Positions 49,194 to 57,580 of a DNA stretch of 64,000 nucleotides are shown one piece after another. The position numbers and the translations under genes were made by a program. Numbering within the stretch: the stretch's first letter is position 1; each line of letters begins with the position of its first letter. The stretch lies in assembly GCA_026225395.1 (NCBI GenBank), contig JAMFSR010000026.1, positions 310,001 to 374,000 of the forward strand, given 5' to 3'. The DNA is from Granulicella sapmiensis. GTDB lineage: Bacteria; Acidobacteriota; Terriglobia; Terriglobales; Acidobacteriaceae. A model generated the notes under the pieces. It ran no database searches. It was not told the DNA's origin and worked only from the letters and a program-made list of their open reading frames with translations.

Positions 49194-49958
49194 TTAGCGC
49201 CCCATCCATCCGCCATCCACAGTCAGCACAGTTCCCGTGACATAGTTGCTGGCCGGGCTAGCGAGGTAAAGCGCGGCTCCGGCAAGATCTTCCGGCTGTC
49301 CCCAGCGTGCCGCGGGGATGCGTTCCAGAATCTGGCGGTTGCGGGTTTCGTCGGCCTGCAGGGCTTCTGTATTAGTCGTAGCGAAGTATCCGGGCGCGAT
49401 GGCGTTAACCTGGATATTCTTCGGGGCCCACTCATTGGCAAGCGCCTTGGTCAGCTGGGCTACGCCGCCCTTGGAGGCGGCATAAGCCGGAACGCGGATT
49501 CCGCCCTGGAAGCTGAGCAGCGAGGCAATGTTGACGATCTTGCCCGGCGCTTCACGGGCGATGAGATCCCGGGCCACGAACTGTGAAAGCTGGAAGACGC
49601 TGGTGAGGTTCACCTGCAGGACCTGCTCCCAGCTATCGAGCGTGGTATCGACCGCGGCATCGCGGTGGATGGTGCCGGCGTTGTTGATGAGGATGTCGAC
49701 GTGGCCGAAATGCTCTTTGACGCGCCCAAACAGAGACTCTGGGCCGGCGGTATGGCTGAGATCGGCCTGGAACGCGGCAGCACAGCCACCGATGGAATGA
49801 GCGGTTTCGTCTGCCGCGCGCCGGTTGCCATGGACGGCGACTGAGGCTCCTGCCTGGGCGAGGGCTGTGGCAATGGCAGCGCCGAGGCCGCTTGCCGCGC
49901 CGGTGATGAGGGCTACTTTGCCGTCGAGGCGGAAGAGATCGAGGATCGAACTGGACAT
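49194..49958 (-). CDS. kduD: 2-dehydro-3-deoxy-D-gluconate 5-dehydrogenase type SDR (KduD)
   Basis: A 254-residue short-chain dehydrogenase with the nucleotide motif ITGAASGLG (about 18-26), NNAG, and the catalytic YAASK (Tyr-x3-Lys). Length, the N-terminal SILDLFRLDGKVALITG and the C-terminal SNYVTGTVLTVDGGWMGR resemble KduD, which reduces 5-keto-4-deoxyuronate-derived 2,5-diketo-3-deoxygluconate to KDG. The assignment rests on that resemblance and on the proximity of kduI, kdgK and eda; on its own it could be another sugar dehydrogenase. It is leftward, opposite to the other uronate genes. Confidence 0.8.
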   Translation of the reverse strand: MSSSILDLFRLDGKVALITGAASGLGAAIATALAQAGASVAVHGNRRAADETAHSIGGCAAAFQADLSHTAGPESLFGRVKEHFGHVDILINNAGTIHRDAAVDTTLDSWEQVLQVNLTSVFQLSQFVARDLIAREAPGKIVNIASLLSFQGGIRVPAYAASKGGVAQLTKALANEWAPKNIQVNAIAPGYFATTNTEALQADETRNRQILERIPAARWGQPEDLAGAALYLASPASNYVTGTVLTVDGGWMGR

Positions 49959-50040
49959 GAGGTCGAGTTTACGGGTTGAGGACGGTCAGGGCAAAGCCAG
50001 GTACAAGGCTGGCTACATCTGGCCGGCTTGTGGCTTCGCT

Positions 50041-50271
50041 CTAGTCTTGACGGGACCATCCGCCTTCGTTGTTCGGGCGGTCCGTATTGGTGCGATCCGT
50101 AGCGCGCTGGCCGCGGTTCTTGACGAGCATGCGGTGGCGGCAAACTGGGCAGCGCCACGGGTAGTACCCGAAGCGACCGTAGAGGTTCTGTTCGAGGAAG
50201 CCTTTTCGGCCGGTTCGTCTTAGCTCACCGCGATGGCACTCAGGACATTGCATGAAAGACTCGGCAGCCAT
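50041..50271 (-). CDS. Small zinc-ribbon-like protein, unknown function
   Basis: A 76-residue protein with two CPxC knuckles, CPEC at about residues 9-12 and CPVC at about 42-45, separated by a basic and aromatic stretch (RKGFLEQNLYGRFGYYPWR). This is the layout of a four-cysteine zinc ribbon. The second half is basic and low complexity. A second ATG six codons later (50253) is an alternative start; neither has a strong ribosome binding site. Function unknown. It is convergent to nothing and lies 82 bp upstream of kduD on the same strand. Confidence 0.6.
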   Translation of the reverse strand: MAAESFMQCPECHRGELRRTGRKGFLEQNLYGRFGYYPWRCPVCRHRMLVKNRGQRATDRTNTDRPNNEGGWSRQD

Positions 50272-50697
50272 ACTAGACCGCGGAAAGCAGTTTTGTGCAG
50301 CGATATTTGTTGCGGAGCTAAACGATGGGTCGAAAGCTACGATCCTATGGAAGCGGTGTCCCCGGGTTTTTCGGCAGCAAATGGACAACTTCGCGGTCGT
50401 TTTCGGATATTACATCGGCACCTTCCGGTCATCGAAGTGGTCTCTATGCTGCAGCAATGGGTTGTTGATCAATCGCGGGGAGTTTTCCACCTTCATTAGC
50501 AAGAACGCAGAAACCAATCAAGCAGATTGCAGTGAGGAGAGCGATTCTCCACACCTGGAGATTTACCCAGCGATCTGGGGAAACTGTCGGTTTACGGAAT
50601 TACACCTGCTTTGCGTATGCTGATCCATGCAGGCCGGCTGCCGGAAGAAACGTATGCCGCCCGGAGTTGTAAAGTTAAGGACTGAGGAGTTTTCTTG
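50272..50697. other. 426-bp intergenic region before kduI
   Basis: This divergent region between the zinc-ribbon gene and kduI is less GC-rich than its flanks. A frame of 123 codons exists on the + strand (50252-50623) but lacks a ribosome binding site and any recognisable pattern. A weak promoter for kduI may be TTTACG near 50591 with TATGCT near 50616 (19 bp). No KdgR-like palindrome was found. Confidence 0.4.
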
Positions 50698-51534
50698 ATG
50701 AAGATTGTGCAGATGGCGGATGCGGTACGGTATCCGCGCATGACGACGGCCGAGTTGCGGGAGACATTCCTGCTGGAGGGCCTGTTCCGCGAAGGCGCCA
50801 TCACGATGAATTACGTGGACTTGGACCGTGCGGTGATTGGCGGCGCAGTGCCGACGACCGCGCCATTGACGCTCGAAACCGCGCCGGAGCTCCGGTCGGA
50901 TTACTTCCTGGAGCGCCGCGAGATTGGCGTTTTGAACGTTGGCGGTGTTGGCACTGTGACGGTCGACGGTCAGGCGTTCTCACTTGGCAAGCTGGACTGC
51001 CTGTACGCCGGTCGTGGATCGAAGGCGGTAACCTTCGCCAGCGAAAATCCCGCGGAGCCGGCGGCGTTTTACCTCTTGAGCTATCCCGCGCATGCAGAGT
51101 ATCCGACGAAGATGGTGAAGTTCTCCGAGCTCGAAGCCGGAGCTGTACACCTCGGATCGGAAGAAACCTGCAACAAGCGCTCGATCTACAAGGCAATCTT
51201 TCTCGATGGCATCCGCAGCTGCCAGCTGGTGATGGGTTTCACGCTGCTCGCGCCGGGATCGAACTGGAACACCATGCCTCCCCATACGCACATGCGTCGC
51301 AGCGAGGTTTATTTTTACTTTGATGTGGACGCCGCGCAGAAAGTGCTCCACCTGATGGGGCCAGCGGACGAGACGCGCCATATTGTCATGGGTGACCGCG
51401 AAGTGGTAGTGTCGCCGGGCTGGAGTATTCATGCCGGCGTAGGAACCAAGAGCTACGGTTTCTGTTGGGGCATGGGCGGCGAAAACCAGCGCTACGACGA
51501 CATGGATCCGGTGCCGATTGCGTCTTTGAAGTAA
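50698..51534 (+). CDS. kduI: 5-dehydro-4-deoxy-D-glucuronate isomerase (KduI)
   Basis: A 278-residue enzyme of pectin and uronate catabolism that isomerises 4-deoxy-L-threo-5-hexosulose uronate to 3-deoxy-D-glycero-2,5-hexodiulosonate. The cupin metal site is seen as PPHTHMRRSEVYFYF (His-x-His plus Glu), and the segments YFLERREIGVLNVGG and LYAGRGSKAVTF are typical. The start is the second codon of a TTGATG, eight bases after GAGGAG. It is the first of three rightward genes, kduI-kdgK-eda, that carry out successive steps. Confidence 0.93.
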   Translation: MKIVQMADAVRYPRMTTAELRETFLLEGLFREGAITMNYVDLDRAVIGGAVPTTAPLTLETAPELRSDYFLERREIGVLNVGGVGTVTVDGQAFSLGKLDCLYAGRGSKAVTFASENPAEPAAFYLLSYPAHAEYPTKMVKFSELEAGAVHLGSEETCNKRSIYKAIFLDGIRSCQLVMGFTLLAPGSNWNTMPPHTHMRRSEVYFYFDVDAAQKVLHLMGPADETRHIVMGDREVVVSPGWSIHAGVGTKSYGFCWGMGGENQRYDDMDPVPIASLK

Positions 51535-51577
51535 TCGGCAAACGGGAACACATAACGGCAAACAGACGGAGCAGTGC

Positions 51578-52720
51578 GTGAGTAAGGCATCGGATTCTTT
51601 GTGGGATGGTGGCAGCATGGAGGCGGCCGACTTCGGCGGCTTGCCGATGCGGGATCCGGTGCTGTGCGAGTTCGATCTCGTCTCGCTCGGCGAGGTGATG
51701 CTGCGCTTCGATCCCGGCGAAGGCCGCATCGTTGGCGCTCGTGGATTTCGCGTCTGGGAGGGCGGTGGCGAGTACAACGTCGCCCGCGGCCTGCGGCGTT
51801 GTTTCTGCCTGCGGACGGGCATCGTAACGGCGCTTGTGGACAATCCCATAGGCCGGCTGGTCGAAGACCTCATGCTGCAGGGCGGCGTCGATCAATCGCA
51901 CGTCCAGTGGCAGGAGTTCGATGGCGTAGGCCGCACGGCACGGAACGGCATTTACTTCCTCGAGCGCGGCTTCGGCGTGCGCGGCGGTATGGGCATGATG
52001 GATCGCGGTAACACGGCGATTTCGCAGATGAAGCCCGGCGATGTGGACTGGGACGAGATCTTCGGGGACGAGGGCGTGCGCTGGTTTCACACCGGCGGCG
52101 TGATGGCTGCACTCAGTGAGGACTCCACCGCTCTCGTTCGTGAGGCCATGGAGGCAGCCAAGCGGCACGACACCATCGTCAGCTTCGATTGCAACTACAG
52201 GCCATCGCTGTGGAAGACTCGTGGTGGACGCAAAGGCTCTATCGCGGTGAACCGCGCGCTCATGCCTTACGTGGATGTGCTTTTCGGCCACGAAGGCGAT
52301 GTGGCCTCGGTGATCGGCCCGGCATCGCACGGGCCGGTGTGGCACACGCTCGAAAGCTTCAACGAGATGGCGCAGCGCGTCACCGCGGAGTTCAAGCACC
52401 TGAAGGTGATCGCAAGCACCGTGCGTCGCACGCATACCGCCAGCAGCAACGGATGGAGCGCGTTCGGCTTTGCGGAAGGCAAGGCCTACGAAGGGCTCAA
52501 GTTCGAAGCGTTGGAGATCCTCGACCGCGTCGGCGGTGGCGACTCATTCGCTTCGGGATTGATCTATGGTCTGCTGCAGGGCAAAGGGATGAAGTGGGCG
52601 CTCGACTGCGGCGTGGCGCACGGTGCGCTGGCGATGACCACGGCGGGAGACTCATCCATGGCGACCCTCGCCGAGGTAGAGAGATTGATGGCGGGCGGAT
52701 CAGCAGGTACCGTCCGGTAA
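51578..52720 (+). CDS. kdgK: 2-keto-3-deoxygluconate kinase (PfkB family)
   Basis: A 380-residue PfkB-type kinase with FDLVSLGEVMLRFDPGEGRI at the N-terminus of the domain (about 32-51), FDCNYRPSLWK, and the C-terminal signature DRVGGGDSFASGLIYGLL containing the catalytic Asp. Position between kduI and eda makes KDG the likely substrate, giving KDPG. The protein is 30-60 residues longer than many KdgK proteins; the extra N-terminal residues before FDLVSL are variable. The start is a GTG at 51578 behind GGAG; an ATG at 51617 is possible. Confidence 0.9.
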   Translation: MSKASDSLWDGGSMEAADFGGLPMRDPVLCEFDLVSLGEVMLRFDPGEGRIVGARGFRVWEGGGEYNVARGLRRCFCLRTGIVTALVDNPIGRLVEDLMLQGGVDQSHVQWQEFDGVGRTARNGIYFLERGFGVRGGMGMMDRGNTAISQMKPGDVDWDEIFGDEGVRWFHTGGVMAALSEDSTALVREAMEAAKRHDTIVSFDCNYRPSLWKTRGGRKGSIAVNRALMPYVDVLFGHEGDVASVIGPASHGPVWHTLESFNEMAQRVTAEFKHLKVIASTVRRTHTASSNGWSAFGFAEGKAYEGLKFEALEILDRVGGGDSFASGLIYGLLQGKGMKWALDCGVAHGALAMTTAGDSSMATLAEVERLMAGGSAGTVR

Positions 52721-52752
52721 AGCAGCTTTAGTTGTCAGGAGAGTGGATCGCT

Positions 52753-53406
52753 TTGACGAAGATTGAAGTATTGGCGGAGATCAGAAAAATTGGCTTGGTG
52801 CCCGTGTTGCGTGCCGAGAGTGAAGCACAGGCGATTGCACTGGCGGAAGCCATTGCCGATGGCGGCGTGACCGTGCTCGAAGTAACGATGACCGTACCCG
52901 GTGCTGTGCGAGTGATCGCGCGGTTGAAGAAGGAGCGCCCAGAGATTCTGCTCGGAGCCGGCACGGTGCTCGACGCCGAAACGGCGCACGCCTGCATCGA
53001 AGAAGGCGCAGAATTCATCGTGAGCCCGGCATTCAGCCTGAAGACCGTGGAGATGTGTCAGAAGCAAGGAAAAGCCGTGCTGCCGGGAGCGTTGACCCCC
53101 ACCGAAGTGCTGACGGCGTGGCAGGCCGGCGCGGACGTCGTGAAGGTGTTTCCCGCAAGTGCGATGGGCGGAGCCAAGTATCTGAAGAGCCTGAAAGCGC
53201 CGCTGCCGCAGATTGAGCTGATCCCCACAGGCGGCGTTTCGCTCGAAACAGCCCGCGAGTTCCTGGAAGCTGGAGCGTACGCACTCGGAGTTGGTGCGGA
53301 CCTCGTGGATACGAAGGCGATTGCCGCCGGCCATGCCTGGAAGATCACCGAGAATGCGCGGAAGTATCTGGAGATCGTGAAAGAGTTTCAGGCGAGCAAG
53401 AAGTAG
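52753..53406 (+). CDS. eda: KDPG aldolase (2-keto-3-deoxy-6-phosphogluconate aldolase)
   Basis: A 217-residue class I aldolase that cleaves KDPG to pyruvate and glyceraldehyde-3-phosphate. Typical segments: IGLVPVLRAESEAQAIALAEA, VLEVTMTVPGAV (active-site Glu), GAGTVLD, SPAF and the Schiff-base Lys in DVVKVFPAS. The start is taken as the TTG at 52753, because AGGAGAG lies ten bases before it; the frame is open to 52732 but those codons include the ribosome binding site. It completes the route from uronate to central metabolism. Confidence 0.93.
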   Translation: MTKIEVLAEIRKIGLVPVLRAESEAQAIALAEAIADGGVTVLEVTMTVPGAVRVIARLKKERPEILLGAGTVLDAETAHACIEEGAEFIVSPAFSLKTVEMCQKQGKAVLPGALTPTEVLTAWQAGADVVKVFPASAMGGAKYLKSLKAPLPQIELIPTGGVSLETAREFLEAGAYALGVGADLVDTKAIAAGHAWKITENARKYLEIVKEFQASKK

Positions 53407-53407
53407 T

Positions 53408-54607
53408 TCAGCGTCCGTGCGGCGCACGCGTTGTGAACAGTAACGGCTGGCTGATGGGAAAACTGGCCGCTATGGGTTCCGGCGCGTTGGTGGGGTCGAC
53501 GAGCGAGCGATAGAGATCAACATACTCCGGCCGGTCAAAGGCTCGGCCGGCAAAGAGCAGTGCCGGCCGTCGTCCGGGAAGATCGTGAAAGTACTCCGGA
53601 TCGGCGATCTGCGGCCACTTCGCGCGATCCTGGATGGCCGGATAGAGGAACGCGGCGACCGAGCGCATGCCGGGTCCATCCTCCAACTCAAAGCTCCATA
53701 GATTGTCGAAGGGTGTCGAAAGCAACTGCGCCGCAGCCGCGAGCAGATCGAAGTTGAGCAGCGTGTTGCGATACGGAAAGGCCGTCGTGATCTCGTGCGG
53801 GAACTCGCCGAGCGCATTGATCTGATTGCGGATCGTGGGGCGCCGAAAGCGGTGACGGCAGGCCTCCAGCGTGGCATCGTCGCCCAACGAGCGGGAAACA
53901 GCAGAAGCCAGCAACAACCACGCCGAGGCGGTGTGGTCCTTGGCTTCGCGAGCGATAAAGGCGTTGCGGTCTTCGTTCAGCCATGTGATGAGAGAGGCGA
54001 ACCACGCCTGCGTTGAGGCGAGATCGGGCGGTGACAGCGCGGCGGTGTCGGGCAGAAAACTCAAAGCCCTGGCTACTTCGGCGAGTGGGACAAGATCGAC
54101 GACACCCGTGGGAGTCGCGATGGACTTAGCGGCGTCAAAGCCGGCCTTGGTGAAGTCGGGAACCATCCGTGTCGCGGGATCGACGAACCACTCATAGAGG
54201 TGGCGACCTGCGCGCAGGGCATAACGGTCGTCGTGCGTTAGAACAAAACCGGCCGTGAGTGCTGCAATGGCGGAAGACGCGTTGCGCAGTGCAGTGGCGT
54301 GCTCGCGGAACGTCCGGTGGGATTTGTCCGGCGCTCTGGGGTCGGGGTCAGGAGTGAGTTCGGAGTAGAAGACCTGCGCTGCAGCGTGAGACGAAGGAAT
54401 CGCGCTCAGAGTGTGTATGGGGGCGGTCAGAGCGGTAGTTGCCGCAGCGAGGATGCGGTCATGCTCAATCAGGCCAACATCGAGGCGCGACGAAGAAGGC
54501 TCCGCAGCCGAGCGGCGAGCGAGCGCAGTCGACGCAGCCAGGCAGGCGAGCGACGAATTGAAGCGGCGTCGTGTGAGAAGCCCGTTCACTGCGCCCGAGA
54601 GTAGCAC
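53408..54607 (-). CDS. Tat-exported alginate-lyase-family protein
   Basis: A protein of up to 399 residues. The N-terminus has LLTRRRFNSSLACLAAS, a twin-arginine-type signal, so it is probably folded before export to the periplasm. The body is helical with the alginate_lyase (PF05426, alpha/alpha-barrel) pattern: a helix with NEDRNAFIAREAKDHTASAWLLLASAV and a following INALGEFPHEITTAFPYRNTLLNFDLLAAAAQ. It lies next to uronate-catabolism genes, supporting action on uronic-acid polymers; the exact polysaccharide is unknown. The start codon is a GTG, with an alternative GTG six codons later. It ends one base from the eda stop codon. Confidence 0.8.
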   Translation of the reverse strand: MLLSGAVNGLLTRRRFNSSLACLAASTALARRSAAEPSSSRLDVGLIEHDRILAAATTALTAPIHTLSAIPSSHAAAQVFYSELTPDPDPRAPDKSHRTFREHATALRNASSAIAALTAGFVLTHDDRYALRAGRHLYEWFVDPATRMVPDFTKAGFDAAKSIATPTGVVDLVPLAEVARALSFLPDTAALSPPDLASTQAWFASLITWLNEDRNAFIAREAKDHTASAWLLLASAVSRSLGDDATLEACRHRFRRPTIRNQINALGEFPHEITTAFPYRNTLLNFDLLAAAAQLLSTPFDNLWSFELEDGPGMRSVAAFLYPAIQDRAKWPQIADPEYFHDLPGRRPALLFAGRAFDRPEYVDLYRSLVDPTNAPEPIAASFPISQPLLFTTRAPHGR

Positions 54608-54616
54608 GACTGACGG

Positions 54617-55183
54617 TTACGCGGCTTTCGGCGAACTCAGTGTCCGCCCGAAAGCAAGAAACATGGCTTCCGCAGCGTCGGCCGCACGTTCTGGTTCCGT
54701 AATATTTTCTTCCAAGACGGCGGTAAATCGCTTCCACGACGAACCCGTTTCGTCTCCATCGCCATAGAAGAACGCTGCCCCTGATGTTGCATCCAAATGC
54801 AACTGCTGCTGGATCTGCCGATAGATAATCTGGCCACCCAGTGACGAGCCTTCGACAACATAGAGCGCTCCAAGCAGCGAGCTCAAGTCGTCGAGCATCG
54901 GTAGCTCCGGTGCTGGGATAACTGGCGGTTGCCCGCCTAGCGCTGCCAGATCGCGCTCCAGTTGGGCGACCCTGCTCCGTTGCGGCCACGAGATCAGCGC
55001 GAGCGTCTCGATGGGCTCGTCCGCAAGCACAGCTTCAAAAGGTTTATAGATGCTCAGGTAGCGTGCCAGCAGGTCTCGATAGGCGGGAATCGAACCGAGC
55101 GAAGCCGTGAGGTCAAACGAAGATTCAAGTTCTGCATGAAGCGGCCGGGTGCGGCTGCGGATGACGGCGAGCGGAGACTGCAT
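54617..55183 (-). CDS. Biliverdin-producing heme oxygenase
   Basis: A 188-residue heme oxygenase-like protein. The proximal heme ligand would be the His in SRTRPLHAELESSF (His16), and the distal helix is GALYVVEGSSLGGQIIYRQI, with the flexible glycines typical of the family. It would open heme to biliverdin, iron and CO. In many bacteria this gene sits beside a bacteriophytochrome that uses biliverdin; here its upstream neighbour is a membrane GGDEF-EAL protein, 30 bp away. The lyase gene starts 9 bp after its stop, so all three may form one message. Confidence 0.88.
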   Translation of the reverse strand: MQSPLAVIRSRTRPLHAELESSFDLTASLGSIPAYRDLLARYLSIYKPFEAVLADEPIETLALISWPQRSRVAQLERDLAALGGQPPVIPAPELPMLDDLSSLLGALYVVEGSSLGGQIIYRQIQQQLHLDATSGAAFFYGDGDETGSSWKRFTAVLEENITEPERAADAAEAMFLAFGRTLSSPKAA

Positions 55184-55213
55184 GGTCTGATTATCGCCTG
55201 TCCGGGCAGCGAT

Positions 55214-57307
55214 TTACGCTACATGAATTCGGTCGGTGATCTTTGGCTGCACCGGCGTGGTTTTCAGCCCATCCTGAAGCTGCGCGGGCACGTCGGAAGC
55301 CTGCAGCGGTTTCGAGAACAAGAAGCCCTGGATGATGTCGCACCCCAGATGGCGGAGGCAGGCCCACTGCTCATGATCCTCGACGCCTTCAGCGACCACG
55401 CTAAGGCCCAGCGAGTGACCCATGCGGACGACCGCGTCCACGATGGAGTAGGTACCGTCAGAAAGGCAGATGCGGTCGATAAAGGTGCGATCGATCTTCA
55501 GGCTCTGCACGGGAAGCTTATCCAGCTGGCCGAGCGACGAGTAGCCGGTGCCGAAGTCGTCGATGGAGAAAGCAATGCCGACCGCGGCGAGCAGCTCTAT
55601 CTGCCGCGAAGCTTCCGGCAGGTTGCGCATCATGGCCGTTTCGGTGATCTCCATGCCGATAAGGCGGGGATCGATGCGATGCGTGGTGAGAACTTCAAGC
55701 ACTGACGTCGCAAAGTCAGGCCGCGTGATCTGAACCGGCGAGATATTCATGTCCACGCGCACAGCCGGCAGGCCTGCGCTCTTCCAGCGGTTGAGCTGTT
55801 CACATATTTCGTTCAGCAGCCACTCTCCCAACGGGACGATAAGGCCGCGCTCTTCCGCAATGGCGATAAAGCGTTGCGGGGAAACCAATCCTTGCTCCGG
55901 ATGGCGCAAACGAATCAGCGCCTCCAGGCTGTGGAGTTCTCCGGAGATCTTGTACAACGGCTGGTAATGAACTTCATAGGCGCCAGTCTTGAGCGCCTGG
56001 CGGACGAAGAGCTCCATCACATTGGCTTCGGAAGTCAGGATTGCGATCTCCGGAGACATGCTGAGGAACTGGTTGCCGCCGGCGCGCTTGGCCCGGTACA
56101 TGGCGGAGTCCGCGTTGCGCCACAGCGTGGCCGCATCCTGGCCATCGGTGGGGAAGACGGAGATGCCGACCGAAGCAGTCAGTTCAATCGTGTAATTGTG
56201 GGCCTGGATAGGAGCCTGCAGCGCGAGGAGCACATTCGCGGCAACCTGTTCGGCTTCTAAAGTGTTCGCGAGGTCCTGGAGCAGGATGCTGAACTCCTCG
56301 CCTCCAATACGGGCGGCGGTCCCTTTGGCGCCGATGTGCGGCTTAAGCCGGCGGCCAACCTCCTGCAGGCAGGCGTCGCCGATCGTGTGACCGTAGGTGT
56401 CATTGATCTGTTTGAAGCGGTCGACATCAAGGCAAATGAGAGCGACCTGGGTACCCTGCTCGCCGGCTGTCTGGAGAGTATGGCGCAGCTGGTCTTCAAG
56501 CCAGCCGCGGTTGGGCAGTCCGGTCAGGCGGTCATGCCTGGCCTGGTGGTTGGCGGCCAGGATCTCTTCCTCCAGCAGGATAAGAATCATGCCGAAGGCC
56601 ACGAAGTATTTGGGAACGTTCCAGAACTCCGGACTGATGCGCGCGATGATGCCGAGGTGATTGCAGAACTCCGCCGCCGGAAACACCGCAGCCCACGCCA
56701 GCAGGCCGAAAATAACTGTCACTGTCCCACCGGAAAGCCGGCGGAACGTGCCGAGATAGGTCAGCGCGACGCAAAGATACAGGCCGGAAAGTATCGCGGA
56801 GACGCCGACGTCTTCCTGTCCATGAACGATGGTCCACAGGAGCCACGACATGGCGGCACAACAAGCAATAATCAGCAGGCTGCGAATGGCTGTCGAAAGG
56901 CCCGGAAGTTGGAGACAACAAGCAGTCCAGCAAAGCGCTCCGATCCCCGTGATGACGAAGTAGGGAATCGGTGTTCGAACGTCCGCCGTCTGGATGGCGC
57001 AGAAAACGATGGCCGCCGATCCGCCGAGGATTGGCAAAAGGATGTTCGGCCGTTCGCCTTCGCGAGCGAAGGCCGCAATGAGAAACACGATGCTGCACGC
57101 GATCAGGGCGCCAAGGCTTGTGACGATGAGCAAACCTTGACCAACTGCATTCGCAGGATGAAACAGAAGCGCGGTAAAGTGAACGAGGATCAGCGCCCAG
57201 CCGAGCGTCCAGGAGCGAACCATGGGCGTAGCCCGCTTCCGATAGGTAGAAGCGAAAAGCAATGCGAGACAGCCGATGATCGTAATGTCTAACAGCTCGT
57301 TTTGCAT
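55214..57307 (-). CDS. Membrane GGDEF-EAL cyclic-di-GMP protein
   Basis: A 697-residue protein: about eight N-terminal membrane helices (1-245) without a recognisable PAS, GAF or phytochrome unit, then a diguanylate cyclase domain (about 258-420) with RIGGEEFSILL as the active-site motif and no obvious RxxD inhibitory site, then an EAL domain (about 435-685) with LEALIRLRHP, EITETAMMRN and SIDDFGTGYSSL. Both catalytic signatures look intact, so synthesis and degradation of c-di-GMP are each possible. It may govern the motile-sessile switch, given the flagellar genes elsewhere, though that link is only inferred. Confidence 0.93.
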   Translation of the reverse strand: MQNELLDITIIGCLALLFASTYRKRATPMVRSWTLGWALILVHFTALLFHPANAVGQGLLIVTSLGALIACSIVFLIAAFAREGERPNILLPILGGSAAIVFCAIQTADVRTPIPYFVITGIGALCWTACCLQLPGLSTAIRSLLIIACCAAMSWLLWTIVHGQEDVGVSAILSGLYLCVALTYLGTFRRLSGGTVTVIFGLLAWAAVFPAAEFCNHLGIIARISPEFWNVPKYFVAFGMILILLEEEILAANHQARHDRLTGLPNRGWLEDQLRHTLQTAGEQGTQVALICLDVDRFKQINDTYGHTIGDACLQEVGRRLKPHIGAKGTAARIGGEEFSILLQDLANTLEAEQVAANVLLALQAPIQAHNYTIELTASVGISVFPTDGQDAATLWRNADSAMYRAKRAGGNQFLSMSPEIAILTSEANVMELFVRQALKTGAYEVHYQPLYKISGELHSLEALIRLRHPEQGLVSPQRFIAIAEERGLIVPLGEWLLNEICEQLNRWKSAGLPAVRVDMNISPVQITRPDFATSVLEVLTTHRIDPRLIGMEITETAMMRNLPEASRQIELLAAVGIAFSIDDFGTGYSSLGQLDKLPVQSLKIDRTFIDRICLSDGTYSIVDAVVRMGHSLGLSVVAEGVEDHEQWACLRHLGCDIIQGFLFSKPLQASDVPAQLQDGLKTTPVQPKITDRIHVA

Positions 57308-57434
57308 GGGCCGACCGCACTCCGAAGTAACTTGAGATGCTGGTTTCTAGGGTATTGAGATGCAGGCTGCACGGAAATAGAGCTTTAGTTGTAGAAATTG
57401 GGGGTTTTTGGGCGTTTTGTCGCTTTTTGTACGG

Positions 57435-57461
57435 TTCCAGACACCCGGATGGGCTCTGGAA
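57435..57461. promoter_or_regulatory. Inverted repeat between GGDEF-EAL and GntP genes
   Basis: TTCCAGA (57435-57441) and TCTGGAA (57455-57461) form a perfect 7-bp inverted repeat with a 13-bp spacer containing CCC and GGG that extend the pairing. It lies 120 bp upstream of the GntP-type gene and could be an operator or a terminator-like structure. TTGAGATGC occurs twice nearby, at 57332 and 57355. Confidence 0.45.
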
Positions 57462-57580
57462 GGTCTTCGATGCGGATAGACGTGCTGCGTGTAAGCCTTC
57501 CGCTAGCGATGCCCTTTGAGTGCGGTGCGTCCTGTATCTTTTCGGGACATTTCAAGTAAGCTGCAGCGTGAGGACTGACG

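Noticed and set aside
50252-50623. 123-codon rightward frame in the gap before kduI
   Set aside because: No ribosome binding site, no recognisable pattern, and it overlaps the zinc-ribbon gene start. I list the region as intergenic instead.
57337-57519. 60-codon rightward frame upstream of the GntP-type gene
   Set aside because: No ribosome binding site or family pattern, and it runs through the inverted repeat at 57435-57461.
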